Part shown: piece after piece, positions 8,380-18,400 of the stretch | Layout: each line of letters starts with the position of its first letter | Numbering within the stretch: the stretch's first letter is position 1 | DNA from: Fidelibacterota bacterium | Lineage (GTDB): Bacteria > Fidelibacterota > Marinisomatia > SCGC-AAA003-L08 > JACNLC01 | DNA length: 37,232 bases | Reading direction: 5' to 3' | Assembly: GCA_018657495.1 (NCBI GenBank) | Contig: JABHXA010000020.1 | Coordinates: forward strand, 1-37,232 | The notes under the pieces: model-generated | Database searches by the model: none | What the model was told of the DNA's origin: nothing | What the model saw: only the letters and a program-made list of their open reading frames with translations | Position numbers and translations under genes: made by a program

Positions 8380-9039
8380 TTACCATTTCCCATACATTGG
8401 ATTTGGCAGCATAAACCAGCTTTCACCAAAATTTGAATTCATTGTTTCACTGGGGAAATCCCCCATTGCGTCACCAAACCAGGCTATTACTGTATATGAT
8501 CCGTACGCTTCCATCCTGCCATTTCCGGTAAATATTTCTTTCCGTCTGACATTTTTTTTATCACCACGGTCTTTCCGCAGGAGGTAAATATCACTATTTC
8601 CAGCTGCGGATAAATCCTGAAGATTCTTACGTGTAACATCTGTTCGATCGGCCATGCGATTGCTGATAAAAACAATTCTGACATTTCCAAGTGATCTCAC
8701 ACTATCGATAAAAGCTCCCACCCCGGGGACCAAACCAGCCTCACCGCGATTGACCCATGCAGTCCATGAGTCCATCGAAAAAGACTCACCTTTACCGGTT
8801 ATTTCCACCTGGTATTGTGAATTATCCATCACCGTTTCATCAAGATCCATAACAATGGCAAGATTGCCAATATCAGTGTCAACAGATTCTTTGACTTTCT
8901 GCCAGGCGAGATGATAGGTCTGTTCACACAATGATTTGTATTCATCCGAACCAGTAACCCACCTTATATCATTGGGAAGTTTATCTTCTCCAAATGAAAT
9001 TGAGAACAGTAATGATATTAGAATTACAATAATTTTCAT
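8380..9039 (-). CDS. Secreted class C / e(P4)-like acid phosphatase (HAD fold)
   Basis: A 219-residue exported phosphatase. Residues 1-17 form a signal peptide (KIIVILISLLFSISFG). The HAD nucleophile motif is IVMDLDETVMDN (DxDxT type, class C signature); motif II with IVFISNRMADRTDVT and the late acidic motif WFGDAMGDF follow. Class C enzymes such as Haemophilus e(P4) dephosphorylate 5'-nucleotides and NMN outside the inner membrane for nucleoside or NAD precursor uptake. Unlike e(P4), there is no lipobox Cys, so it is probably soluble in the periplasm. It is the last gene of the run starting at 18502, three bases after the FadL-like gene. The true substrate is inferred from the family only. 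Confidence 0.85.
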   Translation of the reverse strand: MKIIVILISLLFSISFGEDKLPNDIRWVTGSDEYKSLCEQTYHLAWQKVKESVDTDIGNLAIVMDLDETVMDNSQYQVEITGKGESFSMDSWTAWVNRGEAGLVPGVGAFIDSVRSLGNVRIVFISNRMADRTDVTRKNLQDLSAAGNSDIYLLRKDRGDKKNVRRKEIFTGNGRMEAYGSYTVIAWFGDAMGDFPSETMNSNFGESWFMLPNPMYGKW

Positions 9040-9042
9040 TTA

Positions 9043-10347
9043 TCAGAAACCATATGTCAATGTTAATCGAGATTCAAACCTGGATTCATTCACCCTGTCA
9101 AAATCGGGTCGAATATCTCCATCAACAGGGAATAAATCACCATAATCATATGTTCCAAGAACAGAAAATTGACCGGATATGTCAATTATCACATTTCCAA
9201 AACTCTTTCCAGTCCCAAAGGTAAAAATGCTTTCAGGGTAAAGCGATTGAAATGCTGTTTCACTAAATATCAAACCTGCTCTCAATGGTACTGAATGCAC
9301 CGTCATATATTCAAAGCCAAATTTCCAGACTTTGACATCATCTATATTTACATCTGTCAATTTTTCCGATGTTTTTATTGATTCAAATTCTACCGACAAT
9401 ATCATTGGTACTTTTTTTCGGGGAATTAATTTTAAGCCAATCCTGATTTTTTCTGGTTTTACATAATTCAAACCAGCGACGTCAAATACATATTCGGGAA
9501 GTCCTGAGGCCGTATTGTAAAGAAGAGAAGCTGATCCTGCTGCTACAATTTCTGCAGAAGATTCGTATGCAAAAGCACCGGTCAATCCTTTTAGCAGGGT
9601 AAAGTTTAATCCAAGGGTAAAATAGGTATCTCCTTTAGTATCTGCCTTCCCATTATATGTCTCAACAGTAGAAAGATAATCTTCATCATAATCAATTGTA
9701 TCAGCATGGATACTATGTTCAATCTCACTATCAAGGATTCGGTTAAGCGCAAATCCTATAGAGAATTTTCCAAAATCATCAATATCCATCCCAGCAGCCC
9801 CACCAAATGACAGGGTGTTTAGTGTCCCTTCGGATTCCATGACATGAAAGCCGACGATTGGGTCTTTGATGCCAAATTCACCATCATCAAAACTTTGTGA
9901 TCCGCGGACCTCTTCTTCATAATAATAATCAAAAGTAGTCAATGGAATAAATGCAACTGCCCCGGCCAAATTTATATCATTCATTTGTCTATTAAAAATA
10001 AGCCCTGCCTGGTGCAATCCATGCATACTGAAATTGGTGACATAATCACTTGTGGTCAAATAACCATCGAAACTATCTTTCAGATCATATCCACGTCGCT
10101 CCCTTATTGCATCACCCAAAAATTGATAGTCTGCTGTCAACCAATTATTCTGCCAAGTTAAACCGGCAGGATTATGATGTAACAATGTACTGCTGTTGTT
10201 ATTTTGCATATGTGTTGAACCCATTGCTGCTGACTTAGCGGATCCAACAGACAAATCCGCTCCCAGGATTCCATTAAAGAAAGACTGGGCTCCAACAATG
10301 CCAATCACTACTGTAAAAATTGCTGTTGTATTTAATAATTTTCGCAT
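9043..10347 (-). CDS. Outer-membrane beta-barrel protein, FadL/PorV-like
   Basis: A 434-residue predicted outer-membrane protein. The signal peptide ends at VGA|QSFFNG, leaving an N-terminal Gln. The mature N-terminus (SVGSAKSAAMGSTHM, then HHNPAGLTW) has the 'AxxLGGA ... NPAGL' pattern shared by FadL/OmpP1 and PorV/PorQ families. Alternating hydrophobic strands follow, and the end LTLTYGF has a terminal Phe typical of Bam-inserted barrels. FadL-type proteins import hydrophobic compounds, while PorV-type proteins work with the T9SS; I cannot decide between them. It sits 57 bases after the HhH-barrel gene and three bases before the phosphatase. Confidence 0.78.
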   Translation of the reverse strand: MRKLLNTTAIFTVVIGIVGAQSFFNGILGADLSVGSAKSAAMGSTHMQNNNSSTLLHHNPAGLTWQNNWLTADYQFLGDAIRERRGYDLKDSFDGYLTTSDYVTNFSMHGLHQAGLIFNRQMNDINLAGAVAFIPLTTFDYYYEEEVRGSQSFDDGEFGIKDPIVGFHVMESEGTLNTLSFGGAAGMDIDDFGKFSIGFALNRILDSEIEHSIHADTIDYDEDYLSTVETYNGKADTKGDTYFTLGLNFTLLKGLTGAFAYESSAEIVAAGSASLLYNTASGLPEYVFDVAGLNYVKPEKIRIGLKLIPRKKVPMILSVEFESIKTSEKLTDVNIDDVKVWKFGFEYMTVHSVPLRAGLIFSETAFQSLYPESIFTFGTGKSFGNVIIDISGQFSVLGTYDYGDLFPVDGDIRPDFDRVNESRFESRLTLTYGF

Positions 10348-10404
10348 ATATTCTCTTTTTTTGATTACTCTTATGAGTTCTTTTATGATTATAAATTTCC
10401 CGAC

Positions 10405-13047
10405 TTAAATTCCAAAATCAATCTGAAGACGGAAATCTGTTGCTTCCCCATTTTCTGTTGGATTTGATATCCAGTTACCTACACTTGTTTGTCCTTCGGT
10501 GACTCTGGTAAATGTATTATCAGATGTATGTGTCACTTTAAAGCCAATATTTAGATAATCTGATGGGTGGAATGTAAATGATATCCATTTATGGACCAGA
10601 CCGCCTTTGGAATCAAATATTCTAAAATCAGTATCCTCAAAATACCAGAGAAAACCTTCAGCACCCATAATAAAGGACCCAAACTTAACCGTGAGATGTT
10701 GATCAAAGTTGTGGATAAAACCGATACCAAGGACATCTACCGGCTTCCCAATATCACCAACAGTCATATCTCCCCCAACAGGATTATCTGTTAAACGCGG
10801 TCTTGGTGAAAATGTCGTGTAACCCCTTGAATATAAAATTTCCATCGAATCAAAATTGGATAATCTTAACCGCATGGTCAATCTTGTTTCAAGAGATTCA
10901 AATGGACTTGGATGCATCAAATCAAATGATCCTCTCGCCTGCCATTTCTGTCTAAGTTTTATTCTGAAATTAAAAGCTGGTCGCCAGTCAAGAGATGCCA
11001 CGGTTCGAAAATACTTGGCTTCATCAGCTTTACGCGTCCACGTGTCCCAATTTAAGGTTCCCACAAATGATCGATGGAATTGATAACGGGATGAAAGGAA
11101 AAAACCTCTCTCAGATTGTGGCTGAGGATTTCCTGAATACAAATAACTGAATGCAGGATCTTCCAACCAATAATGATCCTCAAATATTGTCGTTTTGTAT
11201 CTTTGGTAATTTGAAAAAGATCGTTGATATGGATTATCAAACTCTAAATCGTAATCTCGGTATACAGCCAGGAAATTGAAATTATTAAACTGGGTATATA
11301 AATTCAAAACCATAGCATGGGGATCATCTCCAAATGAGAGGATTCTATTGTCACTGGACAATTCTCCATATTCACCCTGGAATGCCATATTACCGATTAC
11401 ATATAAAAAGTCAAAACCACTCACACGGCGATATGATAATGCATCTGACCATAATGATGATTCACCTGAGGAAGCATACATTGCGGCAATTTCCGGGTCA
11501 GCAGAATTGGTCATATATTGTCCTATAAAAACATCACCGGAGTAATCGTCATAATCCTGAGCATCAATGCCCGGATTATAATCATCCTCTCCGCCTGTAA
11601 TAGTCAGAATTACATTTGGATCTAAAACCTTATCGTACAGGCTTTCATAAAAAGTAAAACCAATATTTAAACCGGTGACCGGTGTAAATCGAATATTCCC
11701 ACCCCAGGTCATTTCTTCAACGGAGGAGGTCATCGGTCCATACAATTTATTTCTTACATCCCAATCTTCATACGCCTCGATATAATTGAGACTATCCTCA
11801 ATTGATGAGAATACCCTTGGTCGATCAGGTGGTGGCGATCCAAATACACCCCAGGGCAATCTGGGCTGCATGACAATCAGGGTTGAAAATGAGGGCAATG
11901 TATCAGAGACAGTATGTGAAAACACACCATCAACAAAAACCGAATCAGATGAGACTACATCTGGACCAATAATTGCATCTCTCGGGTGTTTTGAGCCGAA
12001 CAATGAGAGTCTAAATAAATCATTTGAGAGCTGTACCCCAACTCCTTTCATCACATACTGGGTAGTTCTTGTCAAATCAGGGAATATGCCTCTTGCCTGT
12101 TTTGTAAAGCGAAAACCAGTTCGTCTTGGGCTAAAGTGATCTGTTGTTTCCATGATTACACTCTGGCCAAAGCTGGCAGTAAAATTACCTAAAACCAAGC
12201 GATCTAGTCGTAAATTTCTGCTGAGCTGAACATTTTCAACTGACAGAGATAACTTCTCAATGTAGATTCCGTCTTGTTCACCCATATTTCTGTGAAATAC
12301 ATAACCACCTTTAATATGTTCACCATAGGTAGTAGAAATCTTCCTAAATATTTCAGGTCGATCAGGAGAACTGAATGGAATTATTGCTCCTTCATATTCC
12401 GGGTTGGTTGTAACTGGCACAGTTCTTATCAGACTGCTAAATCTTGTATGTAATTCTGGTTTGGCATTTTTGTCAGAAGAAAAACGAACGAAATCAATTA
12501 GATTCCTATAACCGTAATAACTGATGCCTGGAGCATTTCGAAGTTCAAAAGTACCCTTTATTGGACCTCGTTGTTGCTGTTTAATCACTGCAACTGCATC
12601 AATGGGACTCAAATTTGGCAGAGACACCAGCTCATCGTAACTCATCTTATTTACATCTCGTGGTTCATAATAGCGGTCCAGCCACACTTCAGATAATCCT
12701 TCAGTACTGCCCTCAGCTGTCAGCCATTGATTGACCTTGTAGCTGGAGGTTTTTTGTCCTTTAATGAACTCAGATAGTACAGGGAGCTGGACAATTATAT
12801 ATGGCTTGATTGCTTTTACATCTTCAGCAGTTATGCCCTCAACAGCAAGTAAATCATAGACATTATCAAAATAACCCCGGGAATAAATATAATTTTCTAT
12901 ATTTAAAATCTGGTTTTCGGTTAATGGTAATGTGATTAATTGATCAGGTGTTGCATTATTGATGTTGAATTTTTCCATTCCCGTTGCAACTGCACAAAGG
13001 GCAATCACAATTGAAATGAAGGATAAGAATTTATTTCTCATATTCAT
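10405..13047 (-). CDS. Helix-hairpin-helix protein with predicted outer-membrane barrel
   Basis: An 880-residue exported protein with an unusual build. After a signal peptide (about residues 1-23) comes FNINNATPDQLITLPL (about 26-41), a ComEA-like HhH that continues to GITAEDVKAIKPYI. A second HhH lies around residues 130-190 (DVNKMSYDELVSLPNLSP to LRNAPGISYYGYRNLIDFV). The remaining 680 or so residues are rich in aromatic and alternating strands (RFSSLIRTV, GYVFHRNM, FRIKLRQKWQARG) and end in FRLQIDFGI, which suggests a large beta barrel. HhH units bind the DNA backbone; ComEA uses them for DNA uptake in the periplasm. The gene lies three bases after the PorV-like gene. Alternative starts are ATG 13047 or 13041. 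Function unproven. Confidence 0.75.
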   Translation of the reverse strand: MNMRNKFLSFISIVIALCAVATGMEKFNINNATPDQLITLPLTENQILNIENYIYSRGYFDNVYDLLAVEGITAEDVKAIKPYIIVQLPVLSEFIKGQKTSSYKVNQWLTAEGSTEGLSEVWLDRYYEPRDVNKMSYDELVSLPNLSPIDAVAVIKQQQRGPIKGTFELRNAPGISYYGYRNLIDFVRFSSDKNAKPELHTRFSSLIRTVPVTTNPEYEGAIIPFSSPDRPEIFRKISTTYGEHIKGGYVFHRNMGEQDGIYIEKLSLSVENVQLSRNLRLDRLVLGNFTASFGQSVIMETTDHFSPRRTGFRFTKQARGIFPDLTRTTQYVMKGVGVQLSNDLFRLSLFGSKHPRDAIIGPDVVSSDSVFVDGVFSHTVSDTLPSFSTLIVMQPRLPWGVFGSPPPDRPRVFSSIEDSLNYIEAYEDWDVRNKLYGPMTSSVEEMTWGGNIRFTPVTGLNIGFTFYESLYDKVLDPNVILTITGGEDDYNPGIDAQDYDDYSGDVFIGQYMTNSADPEIAAMYASSGESSLWSDALSYRRVSGFDFLYVIGNMAFQGEYGELSSDNRILSFGDDPHAMVLNLYTQFNNFNFLAVYRDYDLEFDNPYQRSFSNYQRYKTTIFEDHYWLEDPAFSYLYSGNPQPQSERGFFLSSRYQFHRSFVGTLNWDTWTRKADEAKYFRTVASLDWRPAFNFRIKLRQKWQARGSFDLMHPSPFESLETRLTMRLRLSNFDSMEILYSRGYTTFSPRPRLTDNPVGGDMTVGDIGKPVDVLGIGFIHNFDQHLTVKFGSFIMGAEGFLWYFEDTDFRIFDSKGGLVHKWISFTFHPSDYLNIGFKVTHTSDNTFTRVTEGQTSVGNWISNPTENGEATDFRLQIDFGI

Positions 13048-13050
13048 CGA

Positions 13051-13923
13051 TTAAAAATTCCATCCAAAGCTGAGCTGCTGAGTGGCTGACAGTACTGGAT
13101 GTGATATAGCACCAAAATCCAAATTGAATTGTTTGAGATTCATGCTAAACCCACCTGACATTCGATTTGGATTATTGGTGATACCTAACCTGAAGGTCAC
13201 TATATCATTTAGCTCATATTGGATACCGCTTTTTACTTCAATTGTCCGACCAAGGGGTTTATCCACAGTTATTGAAGTTATCAATTCTTTATAGGGCAAA
13301 TAGGCGACGCCAACGGTAATTCTTCTTGGCAGGAATTGCTGTGTTACTCCTTTACCCATTACAGGGGAGTTAATATTTTTTAGATACGCTCCAACCCTGT
13401 ACTTACCTCTTAGTTCAGCTGCCAAACCTAAATCAAAACCGATGGTTGATCCGGATGATGCTGGAAGACCAAGTGAACCATCCCCAGATGTCCCGGCAGT
13501 AGCACCAAACGACAGGCTGACAAAATTAATGGTATAACCGATCATTAGGCTTGAGTTCTTATCTTTTTGGAGATAATAACCCCCAGATAAACCGATGCTT
13601 TGTTCTTCTGATAAACTAGTGCCGTTATAATCTGTTGTAAGCTGCTGTAAGGTAATACCTATATTCCCAATCTTTGAGAAATTAAAAATAACTGCCGCAT
13701 AATTAAAATTTGCAACCCATAATTTTGTACTGCCAAATGATACAAATCGATTTTCAACTTCTGCCAGTGCAGCAGGATTATGAAATAGACCAATTTCCCC
13801 TCCTGGATTTGCCACTACGGCACCAGCGAGGCTTGTTGCTTCGGCAGTAGCATAGGGATCATCAAAAACAGTTTGTGAACATAAAAATGTTAAAAGCGAA
13901 ATGATAAAAATAATTTTTTTCAT
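13051..13923 (-). CDS. PorV/PorQ-family outer-membrane protein
   Basis: A 290-residue predicted barrel. The signal peptide ends at FLCS|QTVFDD, again leaving Gln. The mature N-terminus has ATSLAGAVVANPGGEIGLFHNPAAL, which fits the PorV/PorQ (and UPF0164-like) family opening. The end LSFGWNF has a terminal Phe. PorV acts in the T9SS as the shuttle that takes sorting-domain proteins off the translocon. Its coupling by a TAATG overlap to the upstream lamin-tail protein suggests that it may handle the cargoes encoded just before it. The family also includes transport barrels, so the role is inferred. Confidence 0.8.
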   Translation of the reverse strand: MKKIIFIISLLTFLCSQTVFDDPYATAEATSLAGAVVANPGGEIGLFHNPAALAEVENRFVSFGSTKLWVANFNYAAVIFNFSKIGNIGITLQQLTTDYNGTSLSEEQSIGLSGGYYLQKDKNSSLMIGYTINFVSLSFGATAGTSGDGSLGLPASSGSTIGFDLGLAAELRGKYRVGAYLKNINSPVMGKGVTQQFLPRRITVGVAYLPYKELITSITVDKPLGRTIEVKSGIQYELNDIVTFRLGITNNPNRMSGGFSMNLKQFNLDFGAISHPVLSATQQLSFGWNF

Positions 13924-15419
13924 TAGAATCTCACCCCCACAACAATTGGTGCAGTATCAGTAGTTGTTTTTCCGGTCTGAAAATTACTTGCTTCAAGATG
14001 AATGATATACGTTCCAGGTGCCACAATGCCTCCCAGATGATCACGACCATCCCAAATAGGTTTTTCTACAACCCCCTGGGTTCCACCCTCACTTCCCAAA
14101 TAATCATCTCTCAACGTTGTTACAAATCTACCGGCAAGATCAAATATTCTAATTACAACCCGTGAGTCAGCAGGATATTCATAACTGTATTCTATCACCT
14201 CACCCAATGTTGGAATCACCACAAAAGGTGCCGGCGATATTTTTGCTTTTGTAATGCTTGGATCAGCAACAAAATCACCGTTTGGATCGATAAAGTCAAT
14301 AACTTCAAAAAAGTCTGGTCCCGTAACGCCAATCTGTTTCTCACCTTCATACTCATCCACAACACCCGTAGCCTTTATTAGATACTTCTCGAAAGGGGGT
14401 GTAATTAAATAAGCCTCAGGACTATTTGGAATATCCCAATCATCTGGCCATATCGAAATTTCTATTCGATATCCATTTGCATCCTCAAGGGTAAGTGAAT
14501 GGGGACCATTATAGACTGTCACATCAAAGTAATCAACCATAACACCAATTAAGGTCACTATTTGTCCATCATATAGCCCGGCATTAATCATGGGAATATC
14601 TATAATACAGCTGCCATCATCTAAATTGGCTTCACTATTATAATTGATAGCGTTGACATCTATACAACCTGGTATCAATTCGAATAAAGGTACAATCTCC
14701 CAGTTTGAAGCTAAGTTTTCACTGGTTTCATCATGACCTGTAATTCCATTGCCATTGGTTATTACCTCAGCATCTTCATTGATATCAATTCGTCTGTAGA
14801 GTGAATCAACTACGATAGAATTGGCATAGGAGCGAATGAATTGCTGCTGATCAATGGGAGTATCATTATATGGATACCCATCAGCAGTCGTTTTTGCCGA
14901 TGCATAAGAATCATCACCCCATATAAAATAATCAACATCCATAACCGTTGGACTGATGCCGTCCCAATAGAATAGTACAAGACATTCTTTGTCATCAGCA
15001 AGACCGATAATTGGTCCTATTGTTGTTGATCCATCGGATGAAGCATTCAAGAAATCTTCACTTACGACCAGATCGGCATTATAATCATAAAAGTTTCTGA
15101 AATCTGCAGAATCGCTTAATGACACAGTCAATGAGTCCCCCGGAGCAAGTGAAGTTGCAGGAAATCTGACGATAAAGTCATTTGGAATGCCGCTCCAGTA
15201 ATTTTGGCCAGAGGGCAGATTATAATAATATTTATTTGTACTGGTGGCATCACTAATATAATAATCAGTCAGATCAATACTGGATGATGTTGGATTGGTA
15301 ACAATAAACATTTCAGCATCTGAAGGTCTAATCGAGATACCCGTTAGCAGCAGGTGATCTGCATCCACACTAAATAAAATAGTTGAAAGAAATATGAGTG
15401 TAACAAAGAGGTTTTTCAT
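13923..15419 (-). CDS. Secreted lamin-tail/OB-fold protein with FlgD-like C-terminus
   Basis: A 498-residue exported protein. After a signal peptide (about 1-20) comes a lamin-tail domain (LLTGISIRPSDAEMFIVTNP, DLTDYYISD; about 20-150). GCIDVNAINYNSEANLDDGSC, around 250-270, is a copy of a Cys-bounded repeat common in FCB secreted proteins. An OB-fold-like domain follows (YDGQIVTLIGVMVDYFDVTV to IKATGVVDEYEGEKQIGV; about 275-375). The C-terminal 100 residues (IRIFDLAGRFVTTL, WDGRDHLGGIVAPGTYIIH) form a FlgD-Ig/T9SS-like domain, but the end VVGVRF lacks the usual basic tail. The start lies eight bases after the 1024-residue cargo gene. No catalytic domain is seen. Confidence 0.75.
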   Translation of the reverse strand: MKNLFVTLIFLSTILFSVDADHLLLTGISIRPSDAEMFIVTNPTSSSIDLTDYYISDATSTNKYYYNLPSGQNYWSGIPNDFIVRFPATSLAPGDSLTVSLSDSADFRNFYDYNADLVVSEDFLNASSDGSTTIGPIIGLADDKECLVLFYWDGISPTVMDVDYFIWGDDSYASAKTTADGYPYNDTPIDQQQFIRSYANSIVVDSLYRRIDINEDAEVITNGNGITGHDETSENLASNWEIVPLFELIPGCIDVNAINYNSEANLDDGSCIIDIPMINAGLYDGQIVTLIGVMVDYFDVTVYNGPHSLTLEDANGYRIEISIWPDDWDIPNSPEAYLITPPFEKYLIKATGVVDEYEGEKQIGVTGPDFFEVIDFIDPNGDFVADPSITKAKISPAPFVVIPTLGEVIEYSYEYPADSRVVIRIFDLAGRFVTTLRDDYLGSEGGTQGVVEKPIWDGRDHLGGIVAPGTYIIHLEASNFQTGKTTTDTAPIVVGVRF

Positions 15420-15427
15420 TCAGATAA

Positions 15428-18400
15428 TTATCTCATTAAGGTTATTTTTTTTGTAGTGAGTTGATTATTGGATATCAATCGTGTAAAATAGATACCGCTG
15501 GGAACATCAACTCCTTTTGTATTTTTGCCATCCCAACTGATGCTGTAGGATATGCCTTCCATCTGATATTCATTTACCAAAGTTTTAATTTTCCTTCCCA
15601 TGAGATCATAAATTACCAGTTGGACATCACCGTTAAATTCAATCATATAAGAGATTTCAGTCTCGGGATTGAATGGATTTGGATGATTGGAAAGAAGAGT
15701 ATATTTTTTTGCTATTTCAATATCGATATAAGAAGATCGGGAGACCGCTATAATTTCAACAACTTCAAATTGGCCAAAGTAGGTAAACAGGTTTTCATCA
15801 GGATGGATGATTAATAATTTGGTCGAATTTTCCTGTGAATATGATTCAGCAATAAACGAACTTCCCTCAAATTCAAAATTGAAATCTACATCATGAATTA
15901 TGGTCATTTGGATACCGCCAATAAATCCATTTCCCGTTAGTTTGACATTACCGTTTTCAATTATCAATCTTGCATTATCGGCATCAATACCCCGAACACC
16001 TGGGTTTAATATAATATCCACAATAGCTACTATATCCAATACATCCACCTCGCCGCTATCATTCATATCGGCATGGCAGATCACATCATCAGGAAGTATT
16101 TCAGACCCAAGAATATGGGCAACAACTGCAACAATATCTAAGACATCAAGACTGCCATCCCCAGATACATCCCCATCATTGACACAATCCCCGGTAACAA
16201 CAATATCATCAATTGATCTTGGATATACTACATATTCACTCTGGTAATAATGGACTATTCCGGTGATGGAAGCAAATGTGTCGCCTATATTTGGCAGTGA
16301 CCAGTCTCCGCTAAAGAAATAATCATCTACTTTGGTTTGTCCTGATCCATCATCTATAAACCAGCTATTAAACTCATTCAGAGATAATACCTCTACATCA
16401 GAGAATGTTACAAGCATACCTTCATACATTTCTGCAGAAGATGAACAATCCAATCCAAGATCACTGGTTAATAATTCAGTGGGTTCAACAACACAGTCGC
16501 ATGGCATTACGGAATAGTTACCAACGTCTTCTAACTGTGTCGTCCCAAAGAACTCATTTACATCTGCTGTCAGGGTTACTTCATCATTCAGGGATAACAT
16601 CTCAAAACCAAAATCTACATACACATAAATACCACTGAAGCCAGGGTCATCGATATCCTGAATAAAGAAATTTGGATATGTTTCATTATCTCTAACGGCA
16701 GTTACAATCCCTGTTACAGTAACGGATTGCCCTGTCAATGGTGATGGGAAGCAATCATCTCCCTCACCCATTGAATTTGAATATTGGACATCATAAATCG
16801 ATATAGGTTGAACAACAGATATAGTTACAAAGTCGGTTGAAAAATCACTGTTGGCATCAAATACAGTTAGTGAAAAAACCAGTTCTGATGATTCAGCCGG
16901 AGCCGAGAAAGTAACAATTGATTCTTCAGAACTACTGAGCGAGACTGTTGTCCCTTCTTCTTGTGTCCATAGATAACCAATAATTTCACTCTCGGATGAA
17001 TAACTCGCTGAACCATCAAGAGTAACATTTGCACCGGGCTCAACCATTTGGTCTTCTCCAGCAATGGCTACTGGTCCGCTAGCATTTTCAAAATCACTAA
17101 TAAATCTAGGCATTAATTGATAACCGCTGTCAAAGGGTTCTGCAAAATCATATTGACCTGCAACTCCGGTAACATTTTGAGGCCATGATGGTTCTGGTGA
17201 TCCATCAATTTCCGTATCACTGTCTATGCGCATCGTGGTCATGGCTGAACCGTCATCAGTAACTGTTAAATTTGAAGATGATCCTTCAGCAGGCCAATCA
17301 CCCGTGACAATCCCCACGGAAAGAATTTGTATCAACTCGCTTTCATATTCTTCACCATTATTTTCAAGATCAGAAACGGTGATAAGCTGAACCGCTGGTA
17401 ATACACCTGGCCCCATATTTGTCACTCCATCTTCACTTTCAACAATGACCTCAAATTTTCCATTATATTCATCTGTGACACCCATAACATGAACTTCATC
17501 ACCAACTATGAGGTCAAGCATTAGACCGGGGGCGAATAAAATCAATCCTCCTGTGTCATCCTGTATTGCAAATTCTGAATTGCTTGATTGAAAATTTGGA
17601 GAAACAACTATGCCTTGAACCGCAACACATTGATCTAATCCTAATGCTCTGGCTTCGGCAATTGTTGACAAACCGCTTCCACAAACAATTACAGATGTCT
17701 CGTCAGTATCACTGACAAATTCATCGTCATAAACTGTTACTTGAAAAACCAATTCTCCTGATGTTTCAGGGGCTGTAAAAGTTGTAATTGGAGATTCTGA
17801 ATCCGAAAGTGATACAGGAGTACCGCTAAGCTGGGTCCATTCATAAAAAACTATGTCCCCATTTGAGTCATAACTCCCGGATGCATCCAAAGTGACTTCA
17901 TCACCGGAACCAACTGTCTGGTTATCACCGGCATTGGCAACAGGCGGGATATTGGCATTTGCATCCAGAATTTGACTTTCGTTGATGGCACCGGGGGTTA
18001 TATTTGAAACAGACCAGCCAAAGTTATCAAGCCCATCTCTACTAATAGATAAACCATCGAGTCCTTCGTAAAAGCTGGCATCTACCTCCTCCATTGGATT
18101 CCCGTTTGCATCATTCATAGATCCCTCATAGACGACAGCATCAACAATCACACCATCTACCCATAACTCTATACCATCCGGAGAGCCATTTTGGATCGCA
18201 TTTGTTGCTGGAAATCCATCAGAGTAATCAACATTGGGGACGGTCGGAACACCAATCACATAAAAGCCAAATCCGTCAGTTTCATTTGCGAGAGTAATAT
18301 TTCCCAGGGAAAATGAATTGTAAGATGAATTATTATTCCCGTTAATCAGCGAGACTACAACATTATTGTAAGTTCCTGCCTCTCCTATAAGCTCCAAATA

